The notes: generated by a model from the letters alone, not told the origin. Counted from the first letter of the stretch, positions 1 through 6,332 are shown. The stretch is 7,231 nucleotides of DNA from Lysobacteraceae bacterium (GCA_028293685.1 JAQGOI010000204.1:1-7231); one strand, 5' to 3'. Program-made: numbers and translations.

Positions 1-1532
1 GGCTCACCCACGAAAACGGGTTTGACGATGCGCTCGATGTCGGTCGACAGGTTGCCGGCCGCCGAATAGACGTCGCGTCCGATCAGGACGAACACGCGGT
101 TGCCTTCGATCGTGCTGAAGGCGACCAGCGAGCGCAGCAGTTCGGAGTACCTGAAGGTGTTGCCGCCATTGTTGTGGCGCAGGTCCAGTATCACGTTGTG
201 CGGGTGACTTTCCGCAATGACCCGGCGCAGATGGAGCCCGAACTGCTCCATCGTTTCGTCGCCATCGTCCATGATGTTGTTGACCTGCGCGTAGATCGCG
301 TCGTGGGCGGGCAGCGGCTCAAGCCAATGCGACCTTTTTGTATCCCGCAGGAACATCGGCGGCGCCACGTTGGGAGGCGCGTTCAACTTGCTGCGTTCGG
401 GCGTCGCGATGACGTCCAGCGACTTCACCAGCGTGCGGCCATCCGGCATTTTCAGCGTCAGTTCCGCGCGATCGCTCCGCTCCGCGCCGCCCAGCGCCTT
501 GAGCACGGCCGGCTGTGCCATCAGGTCGGGCGAAAGCCAGAGGTACTGCATGGGACTTTCGCTGCTCTGGATGGCCGCCACGCGCCTGAGCATGTCGGCG
601 GCATCGACCCGGCCGAACTTGAGCACCTGTGCACCGGCGAGGTGTTCGTTGCCCCGAAGGTCCTGCGTGATGAACACGCCTTCGGGAAACGCGTACAGCC
701 GGATCGGCATCGGCCGGTAATCGAGTTTCGAAAGCGCGCTGGGATCGCCAAGCCAGAGAGCGGTGTGGCCGCGCCGGAGGACCGCCATCATCCGGCCCAT
801 GCCCGCCACGATCTGTTGATCGTCCAGCGTAGCGACCGCCGCCTTGAGTGCCGCCTGCCGAGCGAAGAATTCGGACGGGATCGCGGCGCCCGGGGGATTG
901 CTGCGCTTGAGTTCCTCGCTCAGGAAATCGATGTCGCGCCGCCACCCTTCCACGCGATCCATGTGCGAGGTATCGACTTTGCCCGCCAGTGCACGAAAGC
1001 GTGGGTTGCCTTGCAGGGCCGCGAAGTGGGTGTCCGCCATCAGCTCCGATCGGCTCAGGTAGCCGTCGACATTGACCATCTGCTCCAGTGCGTCGAGCGC
1101 GGCATCGGTATGGCCCAGGGCAGTCTGGCTGGCGGCAATCCAGTAGATGTTGTTGGAAGGTCCGGGGTAGGGCAGCCCGGGGCCCAGGATGTCGATCGCA
1201 TGTTCGTAGGCGGCAATCGCTTCGGCATGCTTGCCCTGCTGTCGCAGGGCAGCGCCCAGCTGTGCCCAGTGCGCGCCATCGAGCGGATAGTCGCGCGTGA
1301 GCGTCCTGAGTAGCGGCTCCGCAGCGCTCCACTTTTCCTGTTTCAAAAGCGCCGTGGCCTGCTCGCTCGTGTGGTAGTAGCCAACCGCGTCGGCAGGTGC
1401 CACCAGCACGCTCGCCGGATCGCTCCAGCCATCGCGAACCTGCGCCGTTGCCGGCAACGCGGCAATCAACCCGACAACAAGCGTGGTCAATTGCAGCAAT
1501 GCCGTCCGGGATTGCCTTCCAGTCCGATGCAT
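1..1532 (-). CDS. Secreted S41-family peptidase with N-terminal TPR region (C-terminus beyond window)
   Basis: Translating the minus strand from ATG 1532 gives 510 codons without a stop, running off the left edge. Residues 1-30 form a Sec signal peptide (basic start, hydrophobic core, cut after PATA), so the enzyme is exported. Residues about 55-115 form a TPR-like helical pair. Residues about 195-260 match the helical region before the S41 core and end in RRGHTAL, whose His256 fits the conserved 'GHT' histidine. Residues about 298-320 (LAGAQVLKFGRVDAADML) look PDZ-like. The core follows: NVILDLRHNNGGNTF at about 446-460, then VLIGRDVYSAAGN, with Ser490 the likely nucleophile. The family cleaves proteins or peptides, often near C-termini; the substrate here is unknown. 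A later catalytic residue would lie outside the window. An in-frame ATG at 1583 is possible, but 1532 has a GAGG 7 nt upstream and begins the signal peptide cleanly. The family call is firm; the natural role is not known. Confidence 0.9.
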   Translation of the reverse strand, partial: MHRTGRQSRTALLQLTTLVVGLIAALPATAQVRDGWSDPASVLVAPADAVGYYHTSEQATALLKQEKWSAAEPLLRTLTRDYPLDGAHWAQLGAALRQQGKHAEAIAAYEHAIDILGPGLPYPGPSNNIYWIAASQTALGHTDAALDALEQMVNVDGYLSRSELMADTHFAALQGNPRFRALAGKVDTSHMDRVEGWRRDIDFLSEELKRSNPPGAAIPSEFFARQAALKAAVATLDDQQIVAGMGRMMAVLRRGHTALWLGDPSALSKLDYRPMPIRLYAFPEGVFITQDLRGNEHLAGAQVLKFGRVDAADMLRRVAAIQSSESPMQYLWLSPDLMAQPAVLKALGGAERSDRAELTLKMPDGRTLVKSLDVIATPERSKLNAPPNVAPPMFLRDTKRSHWLEPLPAHDAIYAQVNNIMDDGDETMEQFGLHLRRVIAESHPHNVILDLRHNNGGNTFRYSELLRSLVAFSTIEGNRVFVLIGRDVYSAAGNLSTDIERIVKPVFVGE

Positions 1533-1539
1533 CGGTCGT

Positions 1540-1543
1540 CCTC
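1540..1543 (-). promoter_or_regulatory. Ribosome binding site of the S41 peptidase gene
   Basis: GAGG on the minus strand, 7 nt before ATG 1532. It favours this start over the in-frame ATG at 1583, which would put about 17 extra, partly charged residues in front of the signal peptide. The 1583 start has a G-rich stretch upstream but with poor spacing. Confidence 0.5.
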
Positions 1544-1604
1544 GCCGTTGTTGATAGGTCGGCTTGCGTACGTCGAGACACATGCCTTCCCCGTTGGGAC
1601 GCCG

Positions 1605-1640
1605 GCGTGCGTGCAATGGTTTAAACCCCACTACGCAAGC
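1605..1640. promoter_or_regulatory. Two-level DNA dyad, candidate operator upstream of the S41 peptidase gene
   Basis: A perfect 10-bp palindrome GGTTTAAACC (1618-1627) is flanked at equal distance by TGCGT (1608-1612) and ACGCA (1633-1637), which are also complementary. Bases 1605-1606 and 1639-1640 (GC/GC) extend the symmetry about the same centre, 1622/1623. The intervening 5-bp segments are not symmetric, as is usual for a dimer contacting successive grooves. It lies in the 147-bp gap between the HxlR-type gene and the peptidase start. TTTAAA could double as a weak -10 on the minus strand, but no good -35 sits at the right distance. The operator role is inference. Confidence 0.4.
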
Positions 1641-1679
1641 GGATATCGGGATTCCGGTGGCACGCACCGACGCCGCTGA

Positions 1680-2153
1680 TCACAACGGACGTGTCGGGGG
1701 CGATGTGTGAGCGAGGGGCGGAGCGGGCGCAACGGGGCGGGTCGTGGCTCCGGAGCAGCTCAACGCGGATGAGGCAGGCGTCGCCCCGGACTGTCGTCGA
1801 AGGTGCTGCGCGCCCCACACCCGGACGCTTTCCACCAGGGGCAGCACCGTCTGGCCGTACCCGGTGAGGTGGTAGCGCACCGGCGCCGGCACGGGCCCGG
1901 TCGATTCGCGTGCCACGAGTCCGTCGGCTTCCAGCTCGCGCAGTTGTTCGGTCAACACCTTGTGCGAAATCGGCGCCACCCGTCGCAACAGTCCGGAGAA
2001 GTGATGCTCTTCGTGCGACAACCAGTAGAGGATCGTCAGCTTCCATTTCCCGCCCACCGCGGCAAAGGCCGCGGTCAGTGGGCAATCGGCCAGTGGATTG
2101 CGCCGGGCTGGCCGTGGATACGCACCTTGGCGTGCGTTCTTGTCGCTGGACAT
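1680..2153 (-). CDS. HxlR-family winged-helix transcriptional regulator
   Basis: A 157-residue cytoplasmic DNA-binding protein. The HxlR domain covers residues about 20-118. CPLTAAFAAVGGKWKLTILY (24-43) is the family signature. HHFSGLLRRVAPISHKVLTE (50-69) holds the recognition helix, LRELEADGLVARE (71-83) leads into the wing, and PAPVRYHLTGYGQTVLPLVE (89-108) with VWGAQHL ends the domain. Cys24 is the position where several HxlR-type regulators have a conserved, sometimes redox-sensing, cysteine. Residues about 120-157 are an unusual Pro/Ala/Ser/Thr-rich tail, longer than the typical family length of roughly 100-130. The ATG at 2153 is chosen because GGAGGT lies 4 nt before it; an in-frame ATG at 2165 overlaps that site. 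The gene is divergent from the DUF1579-like gene at 2197, which makes that gene its most likely target. Members bind as dimers near their own promoters. The effector is unknown. Confidence 0.88.
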   Translation of the reverse strand: MSSDKNARQGAYPRPARRNPLADCPLTAAFAAVGGKWKLTILYWLSHEEHHFSGLLRRVAPISHKVLTEQLRELEADGLVARESTGPVPAPVRYHLTGYGQTVLPLVESVRVWGAQHLRRQSGATPASSALSCSGATTRPVAPAPPLAHTSPPTRPL

Positions 2154-2157
2154 GGGG

Positions 2158-2163
2158 ACCTCC
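2158..2163 (-). promoter_or_regulatory. Ribosome binding site of the HxlR-family gene
   Basis: GGAGGT on the minus strand, ending 4 nt before ATG 2153. It overlaps the competing upstream ATG (2163-2165), so translation from 2153 is preferred. Confidence 0.55.
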
Positions 2164-2170
2164 ATGGTGT

Positions 2171-2184
2171 CGGCAATCTTGCCG
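2171..2184. promoter_or_regulatory. Inverted repeat CGGCAA-TC-TTGCCG between divergent starts, candidate HxlR operator
   Basis: Perfect 6-bp arms with a 2-bp spacer, in the 43-bp gap between the divergent hxlR-like start (2153) and the DUF1579-like start (2197). It sits 12 bp before the plus-strand ATG and 17 bp before the minus-strand ATG, so a bound dimer could affect both genes. It could instead act as a small leader hairpin in either mRNA. No convincing -10/-35 pair is visible in the gap; the promoters may lie inside the opposing coding regions. Confidence 0.4.
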
Positions 2185-2186
2185 CT

Positions 2187-2191
2187 GGAGG
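2187..2191 (+). promoter_or_regulatory. Ribosome binding site of the DUF1579-like gene
   Basis: GGAGG, 5 nt before ATG 2197. It sets the start at 2197 rather than at the in-frame ATGs at 2098, 2152 or 2164, and the chosen start leads directly into a clean signal peptide. Confidence 0.65.
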
Positions 2192-2196
2192 ATGCC

Positions 2197-2802
2197 ATGC
2201 CGAACCGCAGCCGATCGCTTTCCGTCGGAGTGCTCGCCTGCCTGCTGCCGCTGATGCCGACCGCGCCCGCGTGGGCGCAGAAGGCCGCGACCATTGCAGC
2301 ATCGGCGACCGCGACGACGCATGACGGGCAGCATGATTTCGACTTCGAAATCGGCACCTGGAAGACCCATCTCAAGCGCCTCCTCCATCCCTTGTCGGGA
2401 GCGCGCCTGTCGGAATCCAGCGAGTGGGTCGAATACGAAGGCACGACCGCCGTGCGCAAGGTCTGGAAAGGCCGCGCCAACCTGGTGGAACTCATCGCGG
2501 ATGGCCCCGCCGGCCATTTCGAAGGCTTGAACCTGCGCCTTTACAACCCGCAATCACGCCAATGGAGTCTCAACTTCGCCAACGCCGCGACCGGCAGCCT
2601 GGGCCAGCCCACGATCGGCGAGTTCAGGAATGGACGTGGCGAGTTCTACGACCAGGAGGATTTCAACGGCCGCGCCGTGCTCGTACGGTTTCTGATCATG
2701 CCTGTCGACGCCAATACGATCCGCTTCGAGCAGGCGTTCTCCGACGACGGCGGCAAAACGTGGGAAGTGAACTGGATCGCGACCGACACCCGCGTGGATT
2801 GA
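2197..2802 (+). CDS. Exported DUF1579-like protein of unknown function
   Basis: A 201-residue protein starting at ATG 2197. Residues 1-27 are a Sec signal peptide (Arg-containing start, hydrophobic core GVLACLLPLMPTA, cut after AWA), so it is probably periplasmic. The mature part opens with HDFDFEIGTW (47-56), the hallmark of DUF1579-like proteins. It continues with alternating strand-like segments rich in aromatic residues: EYEGTTAVRKVW (79-90), LNLRLYNPQSRQWSLNF (111-127), EFYDQEDFNGRAVLVRF (149-165) and FEQAFSDDGGKTWEVNWI (178-195). This is consistent with a small beta-barrel that may hold a hydrophobic ligand; the ligand is inference. No catalytic motif or lipobox is seen. It is divergently paired with an HxlR-family regulator 43 bp away, which likely controls it. 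That suggests a response to a compound or redox stress, but the sequence does not show which. Confidence 0.82.
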   Translation: MPNRSRSLSVGVLACLLPLMPTAPAWAQKAATIAASATATTHDGQHDFDFEIGTWKTHLKRLLHPLSGARLSESSEWVEYEGTTAVRKVWKGRANLVELIADGPAGHFEGLNLRLYNPQSRQWSLNFANAATGSLGQPTIGEFRNGRGEFYDQEDFNGRAVLVRFLIMPVDANTIRFEQAFSDDGGKTWEVNWIATDTRVD

Positions 2803-2931
2803 ATCCTGCCGGCACCACTTCGCGAACGAGCCGGTCCGCGGTTCTGCGAGGGCAAGTCGTGTTTTGCGCCGATGACCCAGCGTGTCGTTGTTGCTGCATC
2901 ATGGCCGTGGTTCCCCAATGTGTTCCGAATC

Positions 2932-4488
2932 ATGACGACCGACGACGATCGCGATGCACGTTGGCACGCACAGATCGAGGACCTGGCGCACGTCCTGGAG
3001 CGTTCGGTCGCGCCGGGCGCGGTGCTTCTGGTGAAAAACGACGCACGATTGCCTGACGGCTGGGAAACCGCTTGGGTTTGCACCGGCTGGTCGCTGGAGA
3101 CGGCTGAAGCACCTGCCGATCCCGGTGAGGGCCATCTGGTTGTGCTGACATGGAAAGGATTCGGCGGGTTGATGCCGGGTCGTCCTGAGGCAGCGCCGAA
3201 GGACGTGGTCGCCGCAGGAAGCAGCTCGCCGGCGGGGACGCCGATGCCTGCCGTTGGGCAAGGCGGTGTCATGCGGCGCGGTGATTTCATCGCGCATCTT
3301 TCGGCGGTATCCATGGCGTCGGACGGCGGTTGCAGCGCATTGCTGGCCATTCGCATCGATCAGTTGGCCAACCTGTCGGCCCTGCTGGATGCCGTGGCGA
3401 TGTTCGAGCTGGAAGACCGGATTGCGTCCCGGATCGAAGCCGAACTCGACGCGCAGGACCGCCATACGATCTGGATGGAGATGGGTTTTGGCGTCGTCGT
3501 GCAGCGCGAGGATCCTGCTCAGGTCGAAGCGTTGGCAAAGCGCATCTGCGAGCAGGTCACGGCCCAGCCCTTCATTGTCGATGGCAAGCCGATGCCGCTG
3601 ACGGTGTCCATCGGAGTGGCGCTGTCACGCGTGCAGAACGGTGAAGCCTGGTTCGCCAGCGCCCACGCTGCGCAGGCGATCGCGAGTCGTCGCGGCGGCA
3701 ACCGGTGGCTCGGCGTGCTCACGCGCGCCTACGATCCGATGCCGGCCGAGCGCGTCCTGATCGTCCAGGAATGGGTGGAGGAGGCCAAGACCGGCAGCAA
3801 CGTCATGATCGAATTCCAGCCCGTGATGCCACTGCAGGCGGGTGGCCCGGGGTTGTATTCGCTGCATGCCAAGTTGCGGGACTTCCGGGCGCCACTTGGC
3901 GGCGTGTACCGGGACGAATTCCGGCGCATCGCCAGCGAAGCCGGCGCACTGGCGATGATCGATCGCATCAGCCTGTTCAGGGCGTTCGAGCTGCTGGAGC
4001 AGGAGCAATCACGGGAGCGCCGGCTGTCCCTGATCGTGCCCGTTGACGTCGCGACACTCGACGGCGTGCCTTGGCGATGGTTGCAGGCGGAGTTGCAGCG
4101 GCGGCGGGACGTCCTGCCTGGATTGATCCTCGAGTTCGAGGCGAGCGGCGCGCTCATCGAACGACCGTATGTCGAGCGCATCGTCCAGTTGCATGACGCG
4201 GGTGTGCGCATCGCGGTGTCCGAGCGCTCGCCGGCCCTGGATGGTCCTGCCCCTTGGCTGGGGTTGCCGGTCGATTGGGTGCGACTGCAGATGGCGGTGG
4301 TCGATGCGGCGACACCCTTTGAAATCTCGCGATACCTGGAGCCGTGGCAGAAGCAGGGCGGGCAATTGATCCTGGATGGCGTCACTGACGCCGGCGCACT
4401 TGCCAGGTTTGCGCAGCTGGGCGCCGATTACCTTTGCGGCAATGCACTGGCAGCCATTGGGCCGAGACTGGATTTCGAATTCGGCTGA
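2932..4488 (+). CDS. Degenerate GGDEF-EAL protein, probably catalytically inactive
   Basis: A 518-residue cytoplasmic protein with no membrane segment. Residues 1-110 form an unassigned N-terminal part with a Pro/Ala-rich linker. Residues about 114-264 follow the GGDEF fold: the late motif LTVSIGVALS (223-232) is well kept, but the signature half-site reads MEMGF (182-186) instead of GGDEF. Residues about 272-518 follow the EAL fold from MIEFQPVMPL (292-301). The EAL site reads LHAKLRD (311-317), the usual DD of the metal site is SE (VSERSP, 429-434), KID is RLQ (451-453), and the glutamate of EGVET is aspartate (LDGVT, 481-485). It should therefore neither make nor hydrolyse cyclic di-GMP; related inactive proteins such as FimX act as receptors or scaffolds. 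Start is uncertain: ATG 2932 is preferred because codons 2872-2931 look less coding-like, but ATG 2872 gives 538 residues. Neither has a Shine-Dalgarno site. Confidence 0.85.
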   Translation: MTTDDDRDARWHAQIEDLAHVLERSVAPGAVLLVKNDARLPDGWETAWVCTGWSLETAEAPADPGEGHLVVLTWKGFGGLMPGRPEAAPKDVVAAGSSSPAGTPMPAVGQGGVMRRGDFIAHLSAVSMASDGGCSALLAIRIDQLANLSALLDAVAMFELEDRIASRIEAELDAQDRHTIWMEMGFGVVVQREDPAQVEALAKRICEQVTAQPFIVDGKPMPLTVSIGVALSRVQNGEAWFASAHAAQAIASRRGGNRWLGVLTRAYDPMPAERVLIVQEWVEEAKTGSNVMIEFQPVMPLQAGGPGLYSLHAKLRDFRAPLGGVYRDEFRRIASEAGALAMIDRISLFRAFELLEQEQSRERRLSLIVPVDVATLDGVPWRWLQAELQRRRDVLPGLILEFEASGALIERPYVERIVQLHDAGVRIAVSERSPALDGPAPWLGLPVDWVRLQMAVVDAATPFEISRYLEPWQKQGGQLILDGVTDAGALARFAQLGADYLCGNALAAIGPRLDFEFG

Positions 4489-4572
4489 CAAAGGGCGTGT
4501 GCTTCAGTCAGGTTCCCGGGCGACATTTCAACAGCGCAGGCCGTGTGGCGGCTCAGCCCCCTATTTCTAAAG

Positions 4573-4578
4573 CATAAT
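4573..4578 (+). promoter_or_regulatory. Possible -10 element (CATAAT) for the beta-propeller gene
   Basis: CATAAT matches TATAAT at five of six positions and lies in the most AT-rich stretch of the 121-bp gap before the propeller gene. Transcription would begin near 4585 and leave a leader of about 25 nt. No TTGACA-like -35 is seen 16-18 bp upstream, so an activator or another sigma factor would be needed if it is real. Confidence 0.3.
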
Positions 4579-4609
4579 TCCCGCTGACCAAGGGGCGGGG
4601 AACATCAGG

Positions 4610-6262
4610 ATGAAGTATTCGATCACTCAGCGTTGGGTGGCTGCCGTGTGTATGTTTGCTGCGATGGGGAGCGCTGCTTCGGCGACGAGCCCCGTTCATG
4701 GCGGTATTCCGATGATGCACGTCTTCGATCAAAGCGGGTTTGTGCCGCAGATTCTGTACGTACCCTCCCGCCTGCCTCCGCTATTGGTTTCGCCGCCACT
4801 GACTGTGTCTGGCGAATCGATCCGAACCGTTGACATGGGACTTCAAACCCCGATTGTTTTCAATGTGCACTACTCGGGCGCATCAGCGTCACTCGACGTG
4901 AGCGCCGACGCAAAGTTATTCACTGGGGCGCCCGCAATCGTGCAGCTGGATGCTGAAGACTTCCAAGTCACCCTGAACACGTCGGATCGATTGCCCGCCG
5001 ACAGCTACAAGGGTGTCGTCTGGTTTCGCATGTGCAGCGAGTCGCCATGCGTCAATCCCATTGCAACCACTACGCGAAACTTGATTTTGTCGGTACGTTG
5101 GGTCAATCCCGGCGAGTGGGAGACGTTCCAGCGCGATGCTCGGCACGATGGTTACGTTCCCGTCGCGATCCGGCCCTCTGCCATCCGGTCGGCTTGGGAA
5201 TGGCAGCGGACAACAACCAGTTCCGACGTGATGACTGGGATCAATGCGGTCGTGTCTTCGGGTGGCCGGGTGTTCGTGAGCGACGATACGTATTTCGGCA
5301 TGGCGTCGATCCGTGCATTGAACGAAGCGACCGGATCGCAATTGTGGCATTGGGATTTCTCCGTCCCAGCGATGAATCCGCCGGCTGTGTCCGGAAATTC
5401 GGTATACGTCGCGACGACGGGCCATGAGCAGACCTTCCTTTATGCGTTTGACGTTGCCGACGGCAGCCCGAAATTCCAGGCCAGCTTTGATTCGCAGTGG
5501 CCGCATGTGCTTGCGCCCACGGTGGCGGCGGGCATCGTCTATACCAATGGCGGCTACTACGGCGGCGGTGTCTACGCGTACGACGCGAATGACGGACTCT
5601 CCCTGTGGTCGGCTTTCAGTGGCGACGACGACATGACAACGCCAGCTGTCGCCGACGGGAACGTGTATTACTACGACGGCGCCGGTTTGAAGGTCTACGA
5701 CGCATTCAGCGGCACGACACTTGCATCCATCGCTGACCCTTATGGCCCGGCGCAAGCGTATTCGTACCATGGCGCTCCCATCCTGGGTTCGCCGGACAAG
5801 GTGACGGCTTTCAGTGGTGGTGCATTCAGTGGTCGCGCGTCCTCGGACGTCGAGCAATACGATTCCCGCATCCTGTTGAATTTCTCGATTGCATCGCAAA
5901 GCGTCCGCTGGCGGACCGCGAGCCTGTACAAGACGCAGCCTGCCGTGGCAAACGGCGTCGTTTACGCAGGCGGAAACAATCCAAAATCATTCGATGCAAT
6001 CAGTGAAGCCACTGGAAAAGTGTTGTGGAACTGGGTGCCAAACCCGACGGACACCACGTTCCACCGCAATGTCGTGGTCACAAGGAACTTGGCCTTTGTC
6101 AGCACCGATCAGGCGGTGTATGCGATCGATCTTGTTTCGCACAAGCCGGTGTGGTCCTGGCCAACGCCTGGCTCGATTTCAATTTCGGGCGACGGTTACC
6201 TGTTCATCGCCGAAGGAGCCACTCAATCGAATGGCCACCTGCATGCGTTCAAGGTGTATTGA
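4610..6262 (+). CDS. Secreted PQQ-type beta-propeller repeat protein
   Basis: A 550-residue protein. Residues 1-25 are a Sec signal peptide (cut after SAASA) and no lipobox Cys follows, so it is soluble periplasmic or extracellular. Residues about 60-165 form a beta-rich, Ig-like region with two close cysteines (142 and 147) that could form a disulfide. From WETFQRDARHDGYVPV (170-185) the protein becomes a PQQ-like propeller. Blade motifs recur: IRALNEATGSQLWHWDF (234-250), LYAFDVADGSPKFQ (277-290), VYAYDANDGLSLW (321-333), LKVYDAFSGT (360-369), SFDAISEATGKVLWNW (460-475) and VYAIDLVSHKPVWSW (503-517). Each is preceded by a strand such as AVADGNVYYYD or AVANGVVYAGG. The residues that bind PQQ and metal in quinoprotein dehydrogenases are not recognisable, so a binding or structural role is likelier than oxidation. 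GGGGA lies 8 nt before the ATG. GC is lower than in the neighbours. The exact function is unknown. Confidence 0.87.
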   Translation: MKYSITQRWVAAVCMFAAMGSAASATSPVHGGIPMMHVFDQSGFVPQILYVPSRLPPLLVSPPLTVSGESIRTVDMGLQTPIVFNVHYSGASASLDVSADAKLFTGAPAIVQLDAEDFQVTLNTSDRLPADSYKGVVWFRMCSESPCVNPIATTTRNLILSVRWVNPGEWETFQRDARHDGYVPVAIRPSAIRSAWEWQRTTTSSDVMTGINAVVSSGGRVFVSDDTYFGMASIRALNEATGSQLWHWDFSVPAMNPPAVSGNSVYVATTGHEQTFLYAFDVADGSPKFQASFDSQWPHVLAPTVAAGIVYTNGGYYGGGVYAYDANDGLSLWSAFSGDDDMTTPAVADGNVYYYDGAGLKVYDAFSGTTLASIADPYGPAQAYSYHGAPILGSPDKVTAFSGGAFSGRASSDVEQYDSRILLNFSIASQSVRWRTASLYKTQPAVANGVVYAGGNNPKSFDAISEATGKVLWNWVPNPTDTTFHRNVVVTRNLAFVSTDQAVYAIDLVSHKPVWSWPTPGSISISGDGYLFIAEGATQSNGHLHAFKVY

Positions 6263-6285
6263 CTTCAGGCGATCGATTTTGAGGT

Positions 6286-6306
6286 GCGGAGCGCTGAACG
6301 CTCCGC
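6286..6306. terminator. Perfect 8-bp hairpin between convergent genes
   Basis: GCGGAGCG (6286-6293), loop CTGAA, CGCTCCGC (6299-6306). It lies 23 bp after the propeller stop and 26 bp after the stop of the opposing membrane-protein gene. There is no run of T downstream on either strand, so it is not a textbook intrinsic terminator. It may stabilise transcript ends or act with Rho. Confidence 0.45.
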
Positions 6307-6332
6307 TGCCGGAGTGATTGACAGGCTCTTGC

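Noticed and set aside
174..1313. Long plus-strand open frame of 379 codons opposite the S41 peptidase gene
   Set aside because: The protein is rich in Arg and His without any family motif, and the opposite strand encodes clear S41 signatures through the same bases. It is a high-GC shadow frame.
319..1581. Minus-strand open frame of 420 codons with a GTG start
   Set aside because: It is one frame off the real peptidase frame. It shows Arg/Gly/Ala-rich composition and no recognisable domain.
2154..2495. Upstream extension of the HxlR frame to an ATG at 2495
   Set aside because: It would run antisense through the DUF1579-like gene, has no ribosome site, and the domain starts right after ATG 2153, which has GGAGGT.
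1621..2553. Minus-strand open frame of 310 codons across the HxlR and DUF1579-like genes
   Set aside because: It is out of frame with both recognised proteins, and its translation is Arg-rich and matches no family.
2810..2855. CCGGC...GCCGG and TTCGCGAA inverted repeats after the DUF1579-like gene as a terminator
   Set aside because: Arms are only 4-5 bp with a long loop and no T run, which is expected by chance in GC-rich sequence.
4489..4572. Possible small RNA or mobile-element end in the gap before the propeller gene
   Set aside because: No stable hairpin, terminal repeat or target duplication is visible. Apart from the weak -10 and leader dyad I see nothing in it.
4916..5899. Minus-strand open frame of 327 codons opposite the propeller gene
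   Set aside because: The plus strand shows repeated propeller motifs through the same bases; the antisense product is Arg/His-rich with no domain.
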